DNA of 64,000 nt from Paraburkholderia guartelaensis (GTDB lineage Bacteria > Pseudomonadota > Gammaproteobacteria > Burkholderiales > Burkholderiaceae): contig NZ_SMOD01000015.1 in assembly GCF_004353905.1 (NCBI RefSeq), positions 124,001-188,000 of the forward strand, read 5' to 3'. Positions 8,336 through 17,467 of the stretch are shown here, piece after piece (position 1 is the first letter of the stretch; each line of letters opens with the position of its first letter). A program made the translations under genes and the position numbers. The notes beneath the pieces were generated by a model, which saw only the letters and a program-made list of their open reading frames with translations, was not told the DNA's origin and searched no databases.

Positions 8336-9453
8336 ACCCGGCATTCGACATCGAAGCACTCGTTCAACCGATACCGGGCGGCGCGCCAGCCGGCGTTTCG
8401 CTCTTGCATGACGCCGCCTTCGACGCGATCAAGGCGGCGCGACGCGAGGACGATCCGGCGTTGCCGGCGGGCATCTGGCAAACCACGCTCAAGGTCGCGG
8501 ACTGGGCCGCCGTGGAAGCGGGCTGCGAGGACATTCTGGCGCGCCGTAGCAAGGATTTGACGCTCGCCGCGTGGCTCGGCGAGAGCTGGCTGCATCGATA
8601 TGGATGTGTTGCCTTGCCGGATTGTTTCGTTTTGCTGAGCGAATTGTGCGCGCGCTATTGGGACGACATACATCCGTTGCCACGCGATGGAGACCTGGGT
8701 TTTCGGGCCGCGCCGCTCGCGTGGGTGGCCCAGCAGTTTCCGACCTTGCTCGGCGGGCGGATCGCGTTGTGCGCGGGGCCTGATGGGTCAGCGCTGACGC
8801 TTGCGCGCTGGCAGGGTGCGCAGCGGGAGGCGGTGGCGGTGAAGGACCGCAAGGATGTGCCTGCCGCGAAGCGCGAGGAGGCCGCACGCGTGGCGCAGGC
8901 GCTGGCTCAGGCCGCGCATGCGGCGGAACCTGCCGCGTTGCGCGACCAGTTACAGGCGCTGCGGGCGGCGCGTGGGCCCATGGCAAAAGTCGATGCTTGG
9001 TGCACCGATCGGCTCGGCGCCGAGGCTCCTTCGTTCGGAGCGCTGCTGGAGACGCTTGATCGCATGGAGAGCGTGTTGCGCGACTGGCTCACGACTCACC
9101 CTGAGTGGGAGGATGTTCCGATGGTTGAGGTTGCAACTATTCAGGAGCAGGCTGTCGTCGAGCCTGCGGCGGCTCAGGTTGCTGCGGCTGGCGCTGTGGC
9201 GGTGCCGGAGCCTGCTGGGCCGAGGAGGCTGGATGCGCCGCAGTCGCGTGATGAGGCGTATCGGTTGCTTGCTATTGTTGCCGAGTACCTCATGCGATAT
9301 GAGCCGCATAGTCCTGTGCCTTATATGCTCAAGCGGGCGCTTGACTGGGGTGGGAAGCCGTTGCCGGAGTTGCTCGCTGAGCTGATGGCCGGTGAGCGTG
9401 GCCGGGCGCTGGGGGCGGCGCTTGGGTTGCTGCCTGAGAGTAGTGAAACATAG
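8332..9453 (+). CDS. tssA: T6SS baseplate/sheath-cap protein TssA
   Basis: The N-terminal ImpA_N domain is clear (EALVQPIPGGAPAGVSLLHD, then WLGESWLHRYG). Length is 373 residues, within the range of short TssA proteins. TssA primes and coordinates assembly of the tail tube and sheath. A middle Ala-rich linker (about 265-300) leads to a C-terminal segment, AYRLLAIVAEYLMRYEPHSP, typical of the TssA C-terminal oligomerisation region. The start overlaps tssM by 4 bp. It is the last gene of the plus-strand T6SS unit. Codon choice becomes visibly less GC-rich after about 9100. Confidence 0.93.
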   Translation: MNPAFDIEALVQPIPGGAPAGVSLLHDAAFDAIKAARREDDPALPAGIWQTTLKVADWAAVEAGCEDILARRSKDLTLAAWLGESWLHRYGCVALPDCFVLLSELCARYWDDIHPLPRDGDLGFRAAPLAWVAQQFPTLLGGRIALCAGPDGSALTLARWQGAQREAVAVKDRKDVPAAKREEAARVAQALAQAAHAAEPAALRDQLQALRAARGPMAKVDAWCTDRLGAEAPSFGALLETLDRMESVLRDWLTTHPEWEDVPMVEVATIQEQAVVEPAAAQVAAAGAVAVPEPAGPRRLDAPQSRDEAYRLLAIVAEYLMRYEPHSPVPYMLKRALDWGGKPLPELLAELMAGERGRALGAALGLLPESSET

Positions 9454-9484
9454 CGATTTCTACTGTTAGTACCGCCTGGGCATG

Positions 9485-10039
9485 CTTGTTTTCGCGTCGG
9501 TCTGCCTGGGTTGCCCCTGTGCGGGGCGGCACCTACTTTCTTTGTCCCCCAAGGGGACTTCCTTCGGGGCGCACGGCAAAGAAAGTAGGCAAAGAAAGCC
9601 GCTCAAACCGCTAGCGCCTGCCACCGTTCACATCTCGCCGTAACTGGTGAATGGCTCCGGAGCGTCTGTCACCACTCGCCCACAACCGGAGTGACAAGGC
9701 ACTCATCCTTCCGGCAGCGCTGCGCGCGCCGAAGGGCATAACCCAACACCAGCGGGGCACACGAGTTCTCGCGAATGCTCACGCGTGCCCCCTGGTTTCC
9801 CATGCAGACCCGACCGCAGCGCGCGTAGCGAGCAGCGGGATGAATGAGCGCCTTGTCACTAACCTTGAAGGCGCGTGGTGACGGACGCTCCGGAGCCATT
9901 CACCATCGATGGTGCGAGGTGAACCGTGGCAGGCATTAGCGGTTTGAGCGGCTTTCTTTGCCTACTTTCTTTGCCGCCGCAAAGAAAGTAGGTGCCGCCC
10001 CGCACAGGGGCAACGCATGCATACCGACACGAAAACAAG
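9485..10039. repeat. Large imperfect palindromic intergenic element (about 555 bp)
   Basis: The left arm starts CTTGTTTTCGCGTCGGTC near 9485 and the right arm ends with its near-complement CGAAAACAAG at 10030-10039. Both arms carry TTGCCCCTGTGCGGGGCGGC, the motif CAAAGAAAGTAGG, the CGCTCAAACCGCTA segment and ATGGCTCCGGAGCG, in opposite orientation, and the centre is near 9762. The left arm has about 30 extra bases near 9541-9573 (CCCCCAAGGGG and following). Two 76-codon reading frames, one on each strand, start at mirror positions with MAPER and are products of the symmetry rather than separate genes. I recall similar AAAGAAAGTAGG-rich repeats between genes in Burkholderia relatives. It fills the gap between tssA and the fucD gene. 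Confidence 0.85.
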
Positions 10040-10058
10040 GAAAGGCCAAAGCCAACCA

Positions 10059-11357
10059 CTAACCCCGCCAACCTTCCCCCCCAGGAAAATCAAACCTATC
10101 GAGCGATCCAGCAATCATCTCAATGCTATACCCAGGCTTCTGAGGCGGCATATACCGCCCATTCCGAATCACAACAGGATCCACAAAATGCTCATGCAAA
10201 TGATCGACATACTCGAGCACGCGATTCTCGAGCGAAGCCGAAACACACAAGTAATCGAACAGAGAAATATGCTGCACATACTCACAAAGCCCAACACCAC
10301 CCGCATGCGGACAAACGGGCACACCAAACTTCGCCGCCATCAGCAAAACGACGATGACTTCGTTGAGTCCACCTAACCGACACGCGTCCACCTGACAAAA
10401 ATCGATCGCCTTCGCCTGCAGCAACTGCTTGAACATCACACGATTGTGACAATGCTCGCCCGTAGCCACCCCAATCGACCCCAAACGCCGGCGAATCTCC
10501 GCATGGCCGAGAATATCGTCGGGGCTCGTCGGCTCCTCGATCCACCACGGATCGAACTCCGCGAGCCGCCGCATGTTCGCCACCGCTTCGTCCACGTCCC
10601 ACACCTGGTTGGCGTCCATCATCAGCTTCAGGTTCTCGCCGATTTCTTCACGCAGAATGCGCGCGCGCCGCACGTCTTCGTCGAGATTGCCGCCCACTTT
10701 TTGCTTGAAATGCGTCCAGCCCAGCGCAACGCCTTCCCGCGCGAGGCGCCGGATCTTGTCGTCGTCGTAGCCCAGCCAGCCCGCCGAAGTCGTATAGGCG
10801 GGATAGCCCTGCGCGAGCATTTCCGCTTCGCGCGCACCCTTGGTCTTCGCGTGGCGATGCAGGATGGCTAGCGCTTCGTAAGGCGTGATCGCATCGGTCA
10901 CGTAGCGAAAATCCAGGCAGCGCACGAGCTCCTCGGGGCTCATGTCCGCAAGTAGTTTCCATACGGGCTTGCCAACCGATTTGGCCCACAGGTCCCACAC
11001 TGCATTGACGACTGCCGCCGTAGCTAAATGAATCGCGCCCTTGTCAGGACCAATCCAGCGTAATTGGCTGTCCGAAGTAAATGCGCGCCAGAATGCGCCC
11101 ATGTTCGCGGTAATGTCTTCGAGCCGCTTGCCGACGATGAGAGGCGCGAGCGCGTTGACCGCCGTCACGCAAATTTCATTGCCGCGCCCGATGGTGAACG
11201 TGAGGCCGTGCCCCGTGAATTTGTCTGGAGAATCGGTTTCGAGCGTGACGTAAGTCGCGGAATAGTCCGGCGCGGCGTTCATGGCGTCGGAACCGTCGAG
11301 CGAACGCGAAGTGGGAAAGCGGATATCGCGAACGGACAGCTTGCTGATCGTGGTCAT
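10059..11357 (-). CDS. L-fuconate dehydratase (enolase superfamily)
   Basis: This 432-residue enolase-superfamily enzyme should dehydrate L-fuconate to 2-keto-3-deoxy-L-fuconate. The N terminus VRDIRFPTSRSLDGSDAMN and GHGLTFTIGRGNE are characteristic of FucD. Active-site elements are in order: the KxK motif in HFKQKVGGN, metal ligands in MMDANQVWD, WIEEPTSPDD and GEHCHNR, the Asp of QVDACRLGG and the catalytic His of CPHAGGVGL. The start at 11357 has GAGGGAG upstream; the longer frame to 11441 only translates a promoter-region tandem repeat. It is divergent from a GntR/FCD regulator and next to a sugar ABC importer. Later fucose-pathway genes are not in the window. Activity on related sugar acids is possible. 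Confidence 0.9.
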   Translation of the reverse strand: MTTISKLSVRDIRFPTSRSLDGSDAMNAAPDYSATYVTLETDSPDKFTGHGLTFTIGRGNEICVTAVNALAPLIVGKRLEDITANMGAFWRAFTSDSQLRWIGPDKGAIHLATAAVVNAVWDLWAKSVGKPVWKLLADMSPEELVRCLDFRYVTDAITPYEALAILHRHAKTKGAREAEMLAQGYPAYTTSAGWLGYDDDKIRRLAREGVALGWTHFKQKVGGNLDEDVRRARILREEIGENLKLMMDANQVWDVDEAVANMRRLAEFDPWWIEEPTSPDDILGHAEIRRRLGSIGVATGEHCHNRVMFKQLLQAKAIDFCQVDACRLGGLNEVIVVLLMAAKFGVPVCPHAGGVGLCEYVQHISLFDYLCVSASLENRVLEYVDHLHEHFVDPVVIRNGRYMPPQKPGYSIEMIAGSLDRFDFPGGEGWRG

Positions 11358-11391
11358 TCGAACTCCCTCTGGAACAGACGGCTTTCGGGTT

Positions 11392-11424
11392 GGGGAAAAC
11401 CAGACGGTAGGGGAAAACCAGACG
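11392..11424. repeat. Tandem GGGGAAAACCAGACG repeat upstream of the fuconate dehydratase gene
   Basis: Two identical 15-base copies lie at 11392-11406 and 11410-11424 (18-bp period), in the leader of the minus-strand dehydratase gene. A direct repeat with a spacing near two helical turns may bind a regulator, or it may be a recent duplication. No function can be read directly. Confidence 0.5.
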
Positions 11425-11456
11425 TTTGCACGCGTTGACAACGCTGAATCTGCTAC

Positions 11457-11472
11457 CTAGCATGCTAGCATG
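11457..11472. promoter_or_regulatory. Nested palindromes CTAGCATGCTAG / CATGCTAGCATG, candidate GntR operator
   Basis: The 16 bases CTAGCATGCTAGCATG contain two overlapping perfect palindromes (11457-11468 and 11461-11472). The site sits between the divergent fucD-like and gntR genes, just before the likely gntR start. That is where an autoregulating FCD-type repressor would bind. Confidence 0.5.
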
Positions 11473-11512
11473 TCTTCTCAAAATCAAGCATGCCGTGAAC
11501 TCTTCATCCGAA

Positions 11513-12220
11513 ATGGCGAGTGTTGGCGATCCTTATGTCGCACTGCAAAAGATTCGAGGCGGTGAGCGCGGCAGCCTGACCGATGCAGTCGAGCACGCAC
11601 TGAGAGAAGCGATCGTCACGCTGGCGCTGGAACCCGGAATGATGATCGACAAGATGGCGGTCTGCGAACGCATGGGCGTGTCGCGCTTTCCGGTTTCCGC
11701 CGCGCTGGCGAAGCTCGCGCATGCGGGTCTGGTCGAAGTTTTGCCGCAGCGCGGCACGCGCGTCAAACCGATCGCGCTCGACGATATTCGCCAGCATCTG
11801 TTCATTCGCAGCGCGCTCGAAGTCGAAACGGTGCGGGGTGTCGCGCGCATGAAGGATCGCGCCACGATCGACGCACTGGCCGCCAATCTCGATGAGCAGC
11901 GCAAGATCGCCGGTAATGGACAGCGTATCGAGTTTCATGAGCTCGATCTGGCGTTTCATGAAATCCTGCTGGACGCGGTGAAGCTGCCGCGCGTGAAAGA
12001 GATCGTCGCGGTGTCGCGCAACGCGCTGGACCGCGCGAGGCAATTGCTGGCGAGTCCCGAGCGTCTCGTGCACACGCTCGAGGAGCACGAACGGATTTTC
12101 GAGGCCATTCGCGCCGGCCGTGCCGACGCAGCGGCCAAAGCGATGCACGACCATCTCGATCAGGTGATCGAGGAATTGCACCGGTCCGCGAAAGAGCGGC
12201 CGGATCTCTTTGCGCCTTAA
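11513..12220 (+). CDS. GntR-family transcriptional regulator, FadR/FCD subfamily
   Basis: The N-terminal winged helix (about residues 20-85) includes LTDAVEHALREAIV, the recognition region RMGVSRFPVSAALAKLAHAGLVEVLPQRGTR. The C-terminal all-helical FCD ligand domain has the metal-site pattern FHELDLAFHEILLDA and later HERIFEAIRAG...MHDHLDQV. It probably senses a fuconate-pathway intermediate and controls the divergent dehydratase and downstream importer; this is inferred from position. The ATG at 11513 (235 aa) is my choice. GTG at 11495 or ATG at 11426 are possible, but the latter would run through the candidate operator. Confidence 0.88.
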   Translation: MASVGDPYVALQKIRGGERGSLTDAVEHALREAIVTLALEPGMMIDKMAVCERMGVSRFPVSAALAKLAHAGLVEVLPQRGTRVKPIALDDIRQHLFIRSALEVETVRGVARMKDRATIDALAANLDEQRKIAGNGQRIEFHELDLAFHEILLDAVKLPRVKEIVAVSRNALDRARQLLASPERLVHTLEEHERIFEAIRAGRADAAAKAMHDHLDQVIEELHRSAKERPDLFAP

Positions 12221-12346
12221 GCATTCCAGTCTTACGTCGAGCAACGCCCGTCCTTCAACCACGTTCGTGCAGCGCTGCAAGCCACGCCGCGGACGCAATC
12301 AAGAGGCCCCGGTAATGTGTCTGGCTTTTCTTCGCGGATTAGCGCC

Positions 12347-13858
12347 ATGACGCCGCTCATTTCCGTCAACAAGCTGAGCAAGAGCTTTCCCGGCGTGAGA
12401 GCGCTTCACGAAGTGCAATTCGAGCTCATGGCGGGCGAGGTGCACGCGCTGATGGGAGAGAACGGCGCGGGCAAGTCGACCTTGATGAAGATTCTCGCGG
12501 GCGTGTATACGCGAGATTCGGGCGACATTCTCTACGATGGCCAGCCCGTAGCGTTCGAGAGTCCGGGCGAGGCCCAGGCCGTCGGCGTCGGCATCATTCA
12601 TCAGGAACTCCAGCTGATGAATCATTTGACCGTCGCGCAGAACATGTTCATCGGCCGCGAACCGCGTGGGCGTCTCGGGCTCTTTCTCGACGAAGACAAG
12701 CTCAATGCGCAGGCGCGCGAGATTCTCGCCCGCATGCACGTGCACCTCGACCCGCGCACCGTGGTCGGCTCGCTCACGGTTGCGAGCCAGCAGATGGTCG
12801 AGATCGCCAAGGCGCTGTCGTTCGATTCGCGCGTGCTCATCATGGACGAGCCGACTTCCGCGCTCAACGACGCGGAAATCGCCGAGCTTTTCCGCATCAT
12901 TCGCCAGTTGAAAGAGCGGGGCGTGGGGATCGTCTACATCTCGCACAAGATGGATGAGCTCAAGCAGATTGCCGACCGCGTCACCGTGCTGCGCGATGGC
13001 GAGTACGTCGCCACCGTCACCGCCGCCGATACGAGCGTGCAGGCCATCATCGGCATGATGGTCGGCAGAACGCTCGCCGATGTCGCACCGTATCAGGGGC
13101 CGGCGCACCAGGGCGAAGTCGCGCTCGAAGTGAAGCATCTGAATGCGGGCCCGCTCGTGAGGGATGTGAGCTTCACGCTGCGCAAAGGCGAAATACTGGG
13201 CTTTGCGGGACTCATGGGTGCGGGCCGCACCGAGGTCGCGCGCGCCGTGTTCGGGGCGGACCCAGTCGAATCCGGCGACATCTTCGTGAAAGGCGCGAAG
13301 GTATCGATCAAAACGCCGAGCGATGCCGTCGCGCACAGCATCGGGTATCTCTCCGAGGACCGCAAGCGCTTTGGTCTCGCGACCGGCATGGACGTCGAAT
13401 CGAACATCGTGATGTCCAATCTCGGCAAATTCCTTTCGATGAACATGTTTCTGCGCCGCGTGCAAATCCGCAAGACGGCGGCGCATTTCATCAGTCTGCT
13501 CGCCATTCGCACGCCTTCCGCCACGCAGCCGGTGCGTCTGCTGTCGGGCGGCAACCAGCAGAAGATCGTCATTGCGAAATGGCTGGAGCGCGACTGCGAT
13601 GTGCTTTTCTTCGACGAGCCCACGCGCGGCATCGACGTCGGCGCGAAAAGCGAGATCTACAAGCTGTTGCGCGCGCTCGCCGAACAAGGCAAGGCGATCG
13701 TGATGATCTCGTCGGAACTTCCGGAAATCCTGCGCATGAGTGACCGGATCGTAGTGATGTGCGAAGGCCGTATCACTGGCGAACTCTCCGCTGGTGAGGC
13801 GACCCAGGAGCGCATCATGCATCTCGCGACCCAGCGCGAAACCCTGCAAGCGGCATGA
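12347..13858 (+). CDS. Sugar ABC importer ATPase, two-domain (RbsA/MglA/AraG type)
   Basis: It has two tandem nucleotide-binding domains. The first (about 1-240) has Walker A GENGAGKST, the signature region LTVASQQMVEIAKAL and Walker B VLIMDEPTSAL. The second (about 250-500) has the degenerate P-loop GLMGAGRTEVAR, the signature LLSGGNQQKIVIAKWL and FFDEPTRGIDVG, as is normal for this subfamily. It energises uptake of a monosaccharide with the permease and binding protein that follow. A GTG at 12317 with AGAGG upstream would add 10 residues; ATG 12347 gives the usual start. The downstream permease begins 19 bp after its stop. Confidence 0.93.
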   Translation: MTPLISVNKLSKSFPGVRALHEVQFELMAGEVHALMGENGAGKSTLMKILAGVYTRDSGDILYDGQPVAFESPGEAQAVGVGIIHQELQLMNHLTVAQNMFIGREPRGRLGLFLDEDKLNAQAREILARMHVHLDPRTVVGSLTVASQQMVEIAKALSFDSRVLIMDEPTSALNDAEIAELFRIIRQLKERGVGIVYISHKMDELKQIADRVTVLRDGEYVATVTAADTSVQAIIGMMVGRTLADVAPYQGPAHQGEVALEVKHLNAGPLVRDVSFTLRKGEILGFAGLMGAGRTEVARAVFGADPVESGDIFVKGAKVSIKTPSDAVAHSIGYLSEDRKRFGLATGMDVESNIVMSNLGKFLSMNMFLRRVQIRKTAAHFISLLAIRTPSATQPVRLLSGGNQQKIVIAKWLERDCDVLFFDEPTRGIDVGAKSEIYKLLRALAEQGKAIVMISSELPEILRMSDRIVVMCEGRITGELSAGEATQERIMHLATQRETLQAA

Positions 13859-13877
13859 GCCCCAAGAGGTCGAATCC

Positions 13878-14903
13878 ATGACTATGCAATCGGATACTGC
13901 GGCGCTGGCCGACCAGAAACGGTCGTCCGGCATCAAGGCGCGCATTTTCTCGCCCACTGCGCTGCAGAAAATGCTCGCGTTCGCGAGCCTGATCCTGCTG
14001 CTGATCTTTTTCAGCTTCGCTTCGCCTGCCTTCATGCAGATGGACAATATCCTCGGCATTCTGCAGGCAACCGCCGTGAACGGCGTGCTCGCGATTGCCA
14101 GCACGTTCGTCATCATCACGGGCGGCATCGATCTGTCGGTCGGCACGCTGATGACCTTCACTGCCGTGATTTGCGGCGTGTTTCTGACTTACTGGCATTT
14201 GCCGATGTGGATCGGCGTGCTTGCCGCAATCGGCACGGGGGCGGTGTGCGGAACCGTTTCAGGCACGCTGACGGCGAAGATGAAAATCCCGCCGTTCATC
14301 GCCACGCTCGGCATGATGCTGCTGCTCAAGGGGCTCTCGCTCGTCGTCTCGTCCGACAAGCCGATCTATTTCACCGACACCGAAAACTTCTACATGATTT
14401 CGCAGGACTCGCTGATCGGCTATTTCCTGCCCAGCGTGCCCGTACCGAACGCCGTGCTGATTCTGTTCGTGCTCGCCATTGTGAGTTCGATCACGCTGAA
14501 CCGCACGGCACTCGGGCGCTATACGTTCGCGCTCGGCAGCAACGAAGAGGCCGTGCGGCTTTCCGGCGTCAATGTCGATCGCTGGAAGATTGCGATCTAT
14601 GGCCTTGGCGGCGCGATTTGCGGCATTGCGGGGCTCTTGATCGCGTCGCGCCTGAACTCGGCACAACCGGCGCTTGGCCAGGGCTACGAGCTGGAAGCCA
14701 TCGCGGCTGTGGTGATCGGCGGCACATCGCTGAGCGGCGGCTCGGGCACGATACTCGGCACCATCATCGGCGCGTTCATCATGAGCGTGCTGACCAATGG
14801 CTTGCGCATCATGTCGGTCGCGCAGGAATGGCAAATCGTGGTGACGGGTCTCATCATCATCCTTGCGGTTTATGCGGATATCTTGCGCCGCAAGAAGCGT
14901 TAA
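13878..14903 (+). CDS. Sugar ABC importer permease (RbsC/MglC type)
   Basis: A 341-residue polytopic protein of the BPD_transp_2 family, with roughly 8-10 hydrophobic helices. Conserved segments include TFVIITGGIDLSVGTLM, IPPFIATLGMM and the C-terminal IAAVVIGGTSLSGGSGT, all typical of ribose/galactose/arabinose permeases. The start follows AAGAGG by 8 bases. It forms the membrane channel for the importer encoded with the genes at 12347 and 15000. Within this family the sugar cannot be told from the permease; the fuconate dehydratase nearby suggests L-fucose or a related 6-deoxy sugar or pentose. Confidence 0.92.
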   Translation: MTMQSDTAALADQKRSSGIKARIFSPTALQKMLAFASLILLLIFFSFASPAFMQMDNILGILQATAVNGVLAIASTFVIITGGIDLSVGTLMTFTAVICGVFLTYWHLPMWIGVLAAIGTGAVCGTVSGTLTAKMKIPPFIATLGMMLLLKGLSLVVSSDKPIYFTDTENFYMISQDSLIGYFLPSVPVPNAVLILFVLAIVSSITLNRTALGRYTFALGSNEEAVRLSGVNVDRWKIAIYGLGGAICGIAGLLIASRLNSAQPALGQGYELEAIAAVVIGGTSLSGGSGTILGTIIGAFIMSVLTNGLRIMSVAQEWQIVVTGLIIILAVYADILRRKKR

Positions 14904-14999
14904 ATCAGGAGACGGAAAAAAGCACGGAAAGAACGGGGAGTAAAACAAGGCTCCCTCAACGGCTGGAGGTCTATGGCCCACCTTAGGAGGAGAAATGTC

Positions 15000-15941
15000 A
15001 TGTTGAAAAGAAAACTGATCAGTGCCGTAATCGGAGTGGGCGCGCTCGTGGGCGCGTCCAGCTTGGCCTATGCTGAGGAACCCTACATTCCGATCATTTC
15101 GAAGGGCTTTCAGCATCAGTTCTGGCAAGCCGTGAAATCCGGCGCGGAACAGTCGGCGAAGGCGAACAACGTCAGGATCACGTTCGAAGGTCCTGAAACC
15201 GAGGCCATGGTCGACAAGCAGATCGACATGCTTTCGGCCGCGCTCGCCAAGAAGCCGCAGGCGCTCGGCATTGCCGCGCTCGACAGCAAGGCCGCCATTC
15301 CGCTGCTCAAACGCGCACAGTCCAGCAAGATCCCTGTGATCGCGTTCGACTCGGGTGTGGACAGCGATATTCCGCTCACGACCTGCGCCACGGACAACCT
15401 CGCCGCCGCCGCGCTCGCCGCCGACAAGATGGCGGAGATGATCGGCAATTCCGGCGAAGTCGGCGTGATCGTGCATGACCAGACGAGCCGCACGGGTATC
15501 GACCGGCGCGACGGCTTCCTCAACGAGATGAAGACGAAGCACCCGGGCATCAAGATCGTTTCCGTGCAGTACGGCGCGGGTGACCACCTGAAGTCGGCGG
15601 AAATCGCCAAGGCCATGATTCAGGCGAACCCGAATCTCAAGGGCATTTTCGGTGCCAATGAAGGCTCGGCGGAAGGCGCGGCGATCGGTGTGAAGGAGTC
15701 GGGCAAGAAGCTGGTGCTGATCGGCTTCGACTCGGGCAAGGAGCAGAAGGAAGCCATCATGTCCGGCCTGATGGCGGGCGCGATCACGCAGAACCCGGTC
15801 GGTATCGGCAAGTGCGTCGTCGATTCCGCGGCGAAGGCGTTGAAGGGCGAAACGCTGCCCAAGAAGATCGACACGGGCTTTTACTGGTACGACAAGACCA
15901 ATATGAGCGACCCGAAGATCGCGGCGGTGCTTTACGACTGA
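15000..15941 (+). CDS. Periplasmic sugar-binding protein of the ABC importer (Peripla_BP_4)
   Basis: The signal peptide is residues 1-26 (MLKRKLISAVIGVGALVG up to SLAYA|EE). The mature protein has the two-lobed type I fold typical of RbsB-like proteins: FQHQFWQAVKSGAEQSAK, then IPVIAFDSGVDSD, DQTSRTGIDRRDGFLNEM and IFGANEGSAEGAAIG. It should deliver a sugar to the permease encoded at 13878. A strong AGGAGG lies upstream of the ATG at 15000, and an intrinsic terminator follows the gene. Length is 313 residues, normal. Confidence 0.92.
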   Translation: MLKRKLISAVIGVGALVGASSLAYAEEPYIPIISKGFQHQFWQAVKSGAEQSAKANNVRITFEGPETEAMVDKQIDMLSAALAKKPQALGIAALDSKAAIPLLKRAQSSKIPVIAFDSGVDSDIPLTTCATDNLAAAALAADKMAEMIGNSGEVGVIVHDQTSRTGIDRRDGFLNEMKTKHPGIKIVSVQYGAGDHLKSAEIAKAMIQANPNLKGIFGANEGSAEGAAIGVKESGKKLVLIGFDSGKEQKEAIMSGLMAGAITQNPVGIGKCVVDSAAKALKGETLPKKIDTGFYWYDKTNMSDPKIAAVLYD

Positions 15942-15970
15942 TTGGTATTGGGGTGGGTCACCCGCAGGAC

Positions 15971-16004
15971 GAAAGGAAGAGCCGTGGCTCTTCCTTTTCG
16001 TTTT
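15971..16004 (+). terminator. Intrinsic terminator after the sugar ABC operon
   Basis: AAAGGAAGAGCC pairs with GGCTCTTCCTTT across a very short loop, followed by TTCGTTTTG. The A-run before the stem means it can also work for the convergent permease gene on the minus strand. Confidence 0.85.
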
Positions 16005-16022
16005 GTGAGTCTGCGGCGCACT

Positions 16023-17435
16023 TCACTCGGAAGCTGTCGCCCCTGCCGGCGAGCGCCGGGGTGAACGCGAACCGTCCTTCGCAGCGAACACGTAGTAGGT
16101 CAGCGCGGTCGCGACGAGGCCAACCATCCACGAGACATCGGCGTCGCCGACGATCGACGCGAGCGGGCCGTGGAAAAAGCTTTCCGCCATGAACGGCACC
16201 TGCACCGCGATGCCGAAGAGGTAGATGGCGATGGCCTTGAAGTTGAAGGACCCGTACATGCCACCGTGGTTGCTCACGATTTCCGCGACGCGATAGCGCC
16301 GGTTGTTGATCAGATAGAAGTCGACCAGATTGATCGCGACCCACGGCGCGAGCACGATGCGCATCGCAAAGATCGCCGTCAGGAAGATCGAGATGAAATT
16401 GCTCGAGGCCCACAGCGCCGTGACAGTAGAGGCGACCAGCAGGGCGGTCGAAAAGACGATGCGCACGGTGCGGCCCGGGACCCAGTCGGGGCGGAAGGTC
16501 TGCGCGGCGGTAATGAACGACAACACCCCGCCATACAGATTCATGCCGTTGTGGCCGATGATGTTGACCAGGAAGAGGAAGATCAGCACATAGCCGAACA
16601 CGCCCGTTTGCGTGCGGATGGCTTGCATGGCGTCGGTGGAGTGGCCGGTGCTGACCGCGAGCACGCCGAAGAGAAACGCGAAGATGGTGCCGAGCGAGGT
16701 GCCGAAATACGTGAACGCGAAGGTCTTCGCAAAGCCCGCCGAGGTCGGCAGGTAGCGCGAATAATCGGACGTGTAGGGCGCGAAGCTGATTTGCCAGACG
16801 GCGCAAAGCCCGAACATCGCGAACCAGTTCGACACGTCGAAATGGCCCTGCTGCAAGATCTGCGCGTTGAGGCCCGGTGCCATCATGATCATGCCGATCA
16901 GGAGTGCGCCGCCCATGAACCACGCACCAATCTTGTTGAAGCGGTGGATGAAGTGATAGCCGATCACGCCGACGAGCGTCGCCAGAATCGCGCCGAGCAC
17001 CGTGCCCACCGGCACGGGCACCGCAGGCGCGGCGGTGTGGAGCGTCTTGCCCGCGAGGATGATGTTCGAGACGAAGAAGCCGAGGTAGATCAGCGTGGTG
17101 AAACTGACCACGAGCAGCGAGCCGTAGCGGCCGAATTGCGCGCGGCTTTGAATCATCTGCGGCACGCCGACGAGCGGACCTTGCGCAGAGGTGAGGGCGT
17201 GGAAAATGGCGCCGAAGAATTGCCCGGCGACGATGGCGAAAATCGCGCTCATCACGTCGAGGTGAAAGACCAGAACCGAAGTCGCGCCGGAAATCACCGC
17301 AAGCGGCGCGACATTCGTGCAGAACCACAACGTGAACAAATCGGCTGGCTTGCCATGCCGATTCTCGGGAGCGACATACTCGATCGAGTTGCTTTCAATG
17401 GTCAGAACGCTGTTGTCGTTCGCCGGGTTTTTCAT
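16023..17435 (-). CDS. NCS1-family nucleobase/cation symporter (cytosine/purine permease-like)
   Basis: A 470-residue polytopic protein with about 12 hydrophobic helices. The N-terminal part (WFCTNVAPLAVISGATSVLV), GAIFHALTSAQGPLVGVPQM, RAQFGRYGSL and the later SDYSRYLP place it in the NCS1/PF02133 permeases, which import nucleobases, hydantoins, thiamine or similar N-heterocycles. The start at 17435 has GGAG five bases upstream; a longer in-frame extension to 18047 is antisense read-through and is discarded. It is the last gene of the minus-strand ring-cleavage unit, so it probably brings in the heterocyclic substrate. Confidence 0.88.
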   Translation of the reverse strand: MKNPANDNSVLTIESNSIEYVAPENRHGKPADLFTLWFCTNVAPLAVISGATSVLVFHLDVMSAIFAIVAGQFFGAIFHALTSAQGPLVGVPQMIQSRAQFGRYGSLLVVSFTTLIYLGFFVSNIILAGKTLHTAAPAVPVPVGTVLGAILATLVGVIGYHFIHRFNKIGAWFMGGALLIGMIMMAPGLNAQILQQGHFDVSNWFAMFGLCAVWQISFAPYTSDYSRYLPTSAGFAKTFAFTYFGTSLGTIFAFLFGVLAVSTGHSTDAMQAIRTQTGVFGYVLIFLFLVNIIGHNGMNLYGGVLSFITAAQTFRPDWVPGRTVRIVFSTALLVASTVTALWASSNFISIFLTAIFAMRIVLAPWVAINLVDFYLINNRRYRVAEIVSNHGGMYGSFNFKAIAIYLFGIAVQVPFMAESFFHGPLASIVGDADVSWMVGLVATALTYYVFAAKDGSRSPRRSPAGATASE

Positions 17436-17467
17436 AGTGTCTCCATCTTTATTGCACAGGCTGGGCC

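Noticed and set aside
9651..9899. Two mirrored 76-codon frames starting MAPER
   Set aside because: They arise from the palindrome at 9485-10039 being read on both strands; no ribosome-binding site or known domain.
12299..14161. 620-codon open frame on the minus strand
   Set aside because: Antisense to the sugar ABC ATPase and permease; composition typical of a shadow frame.
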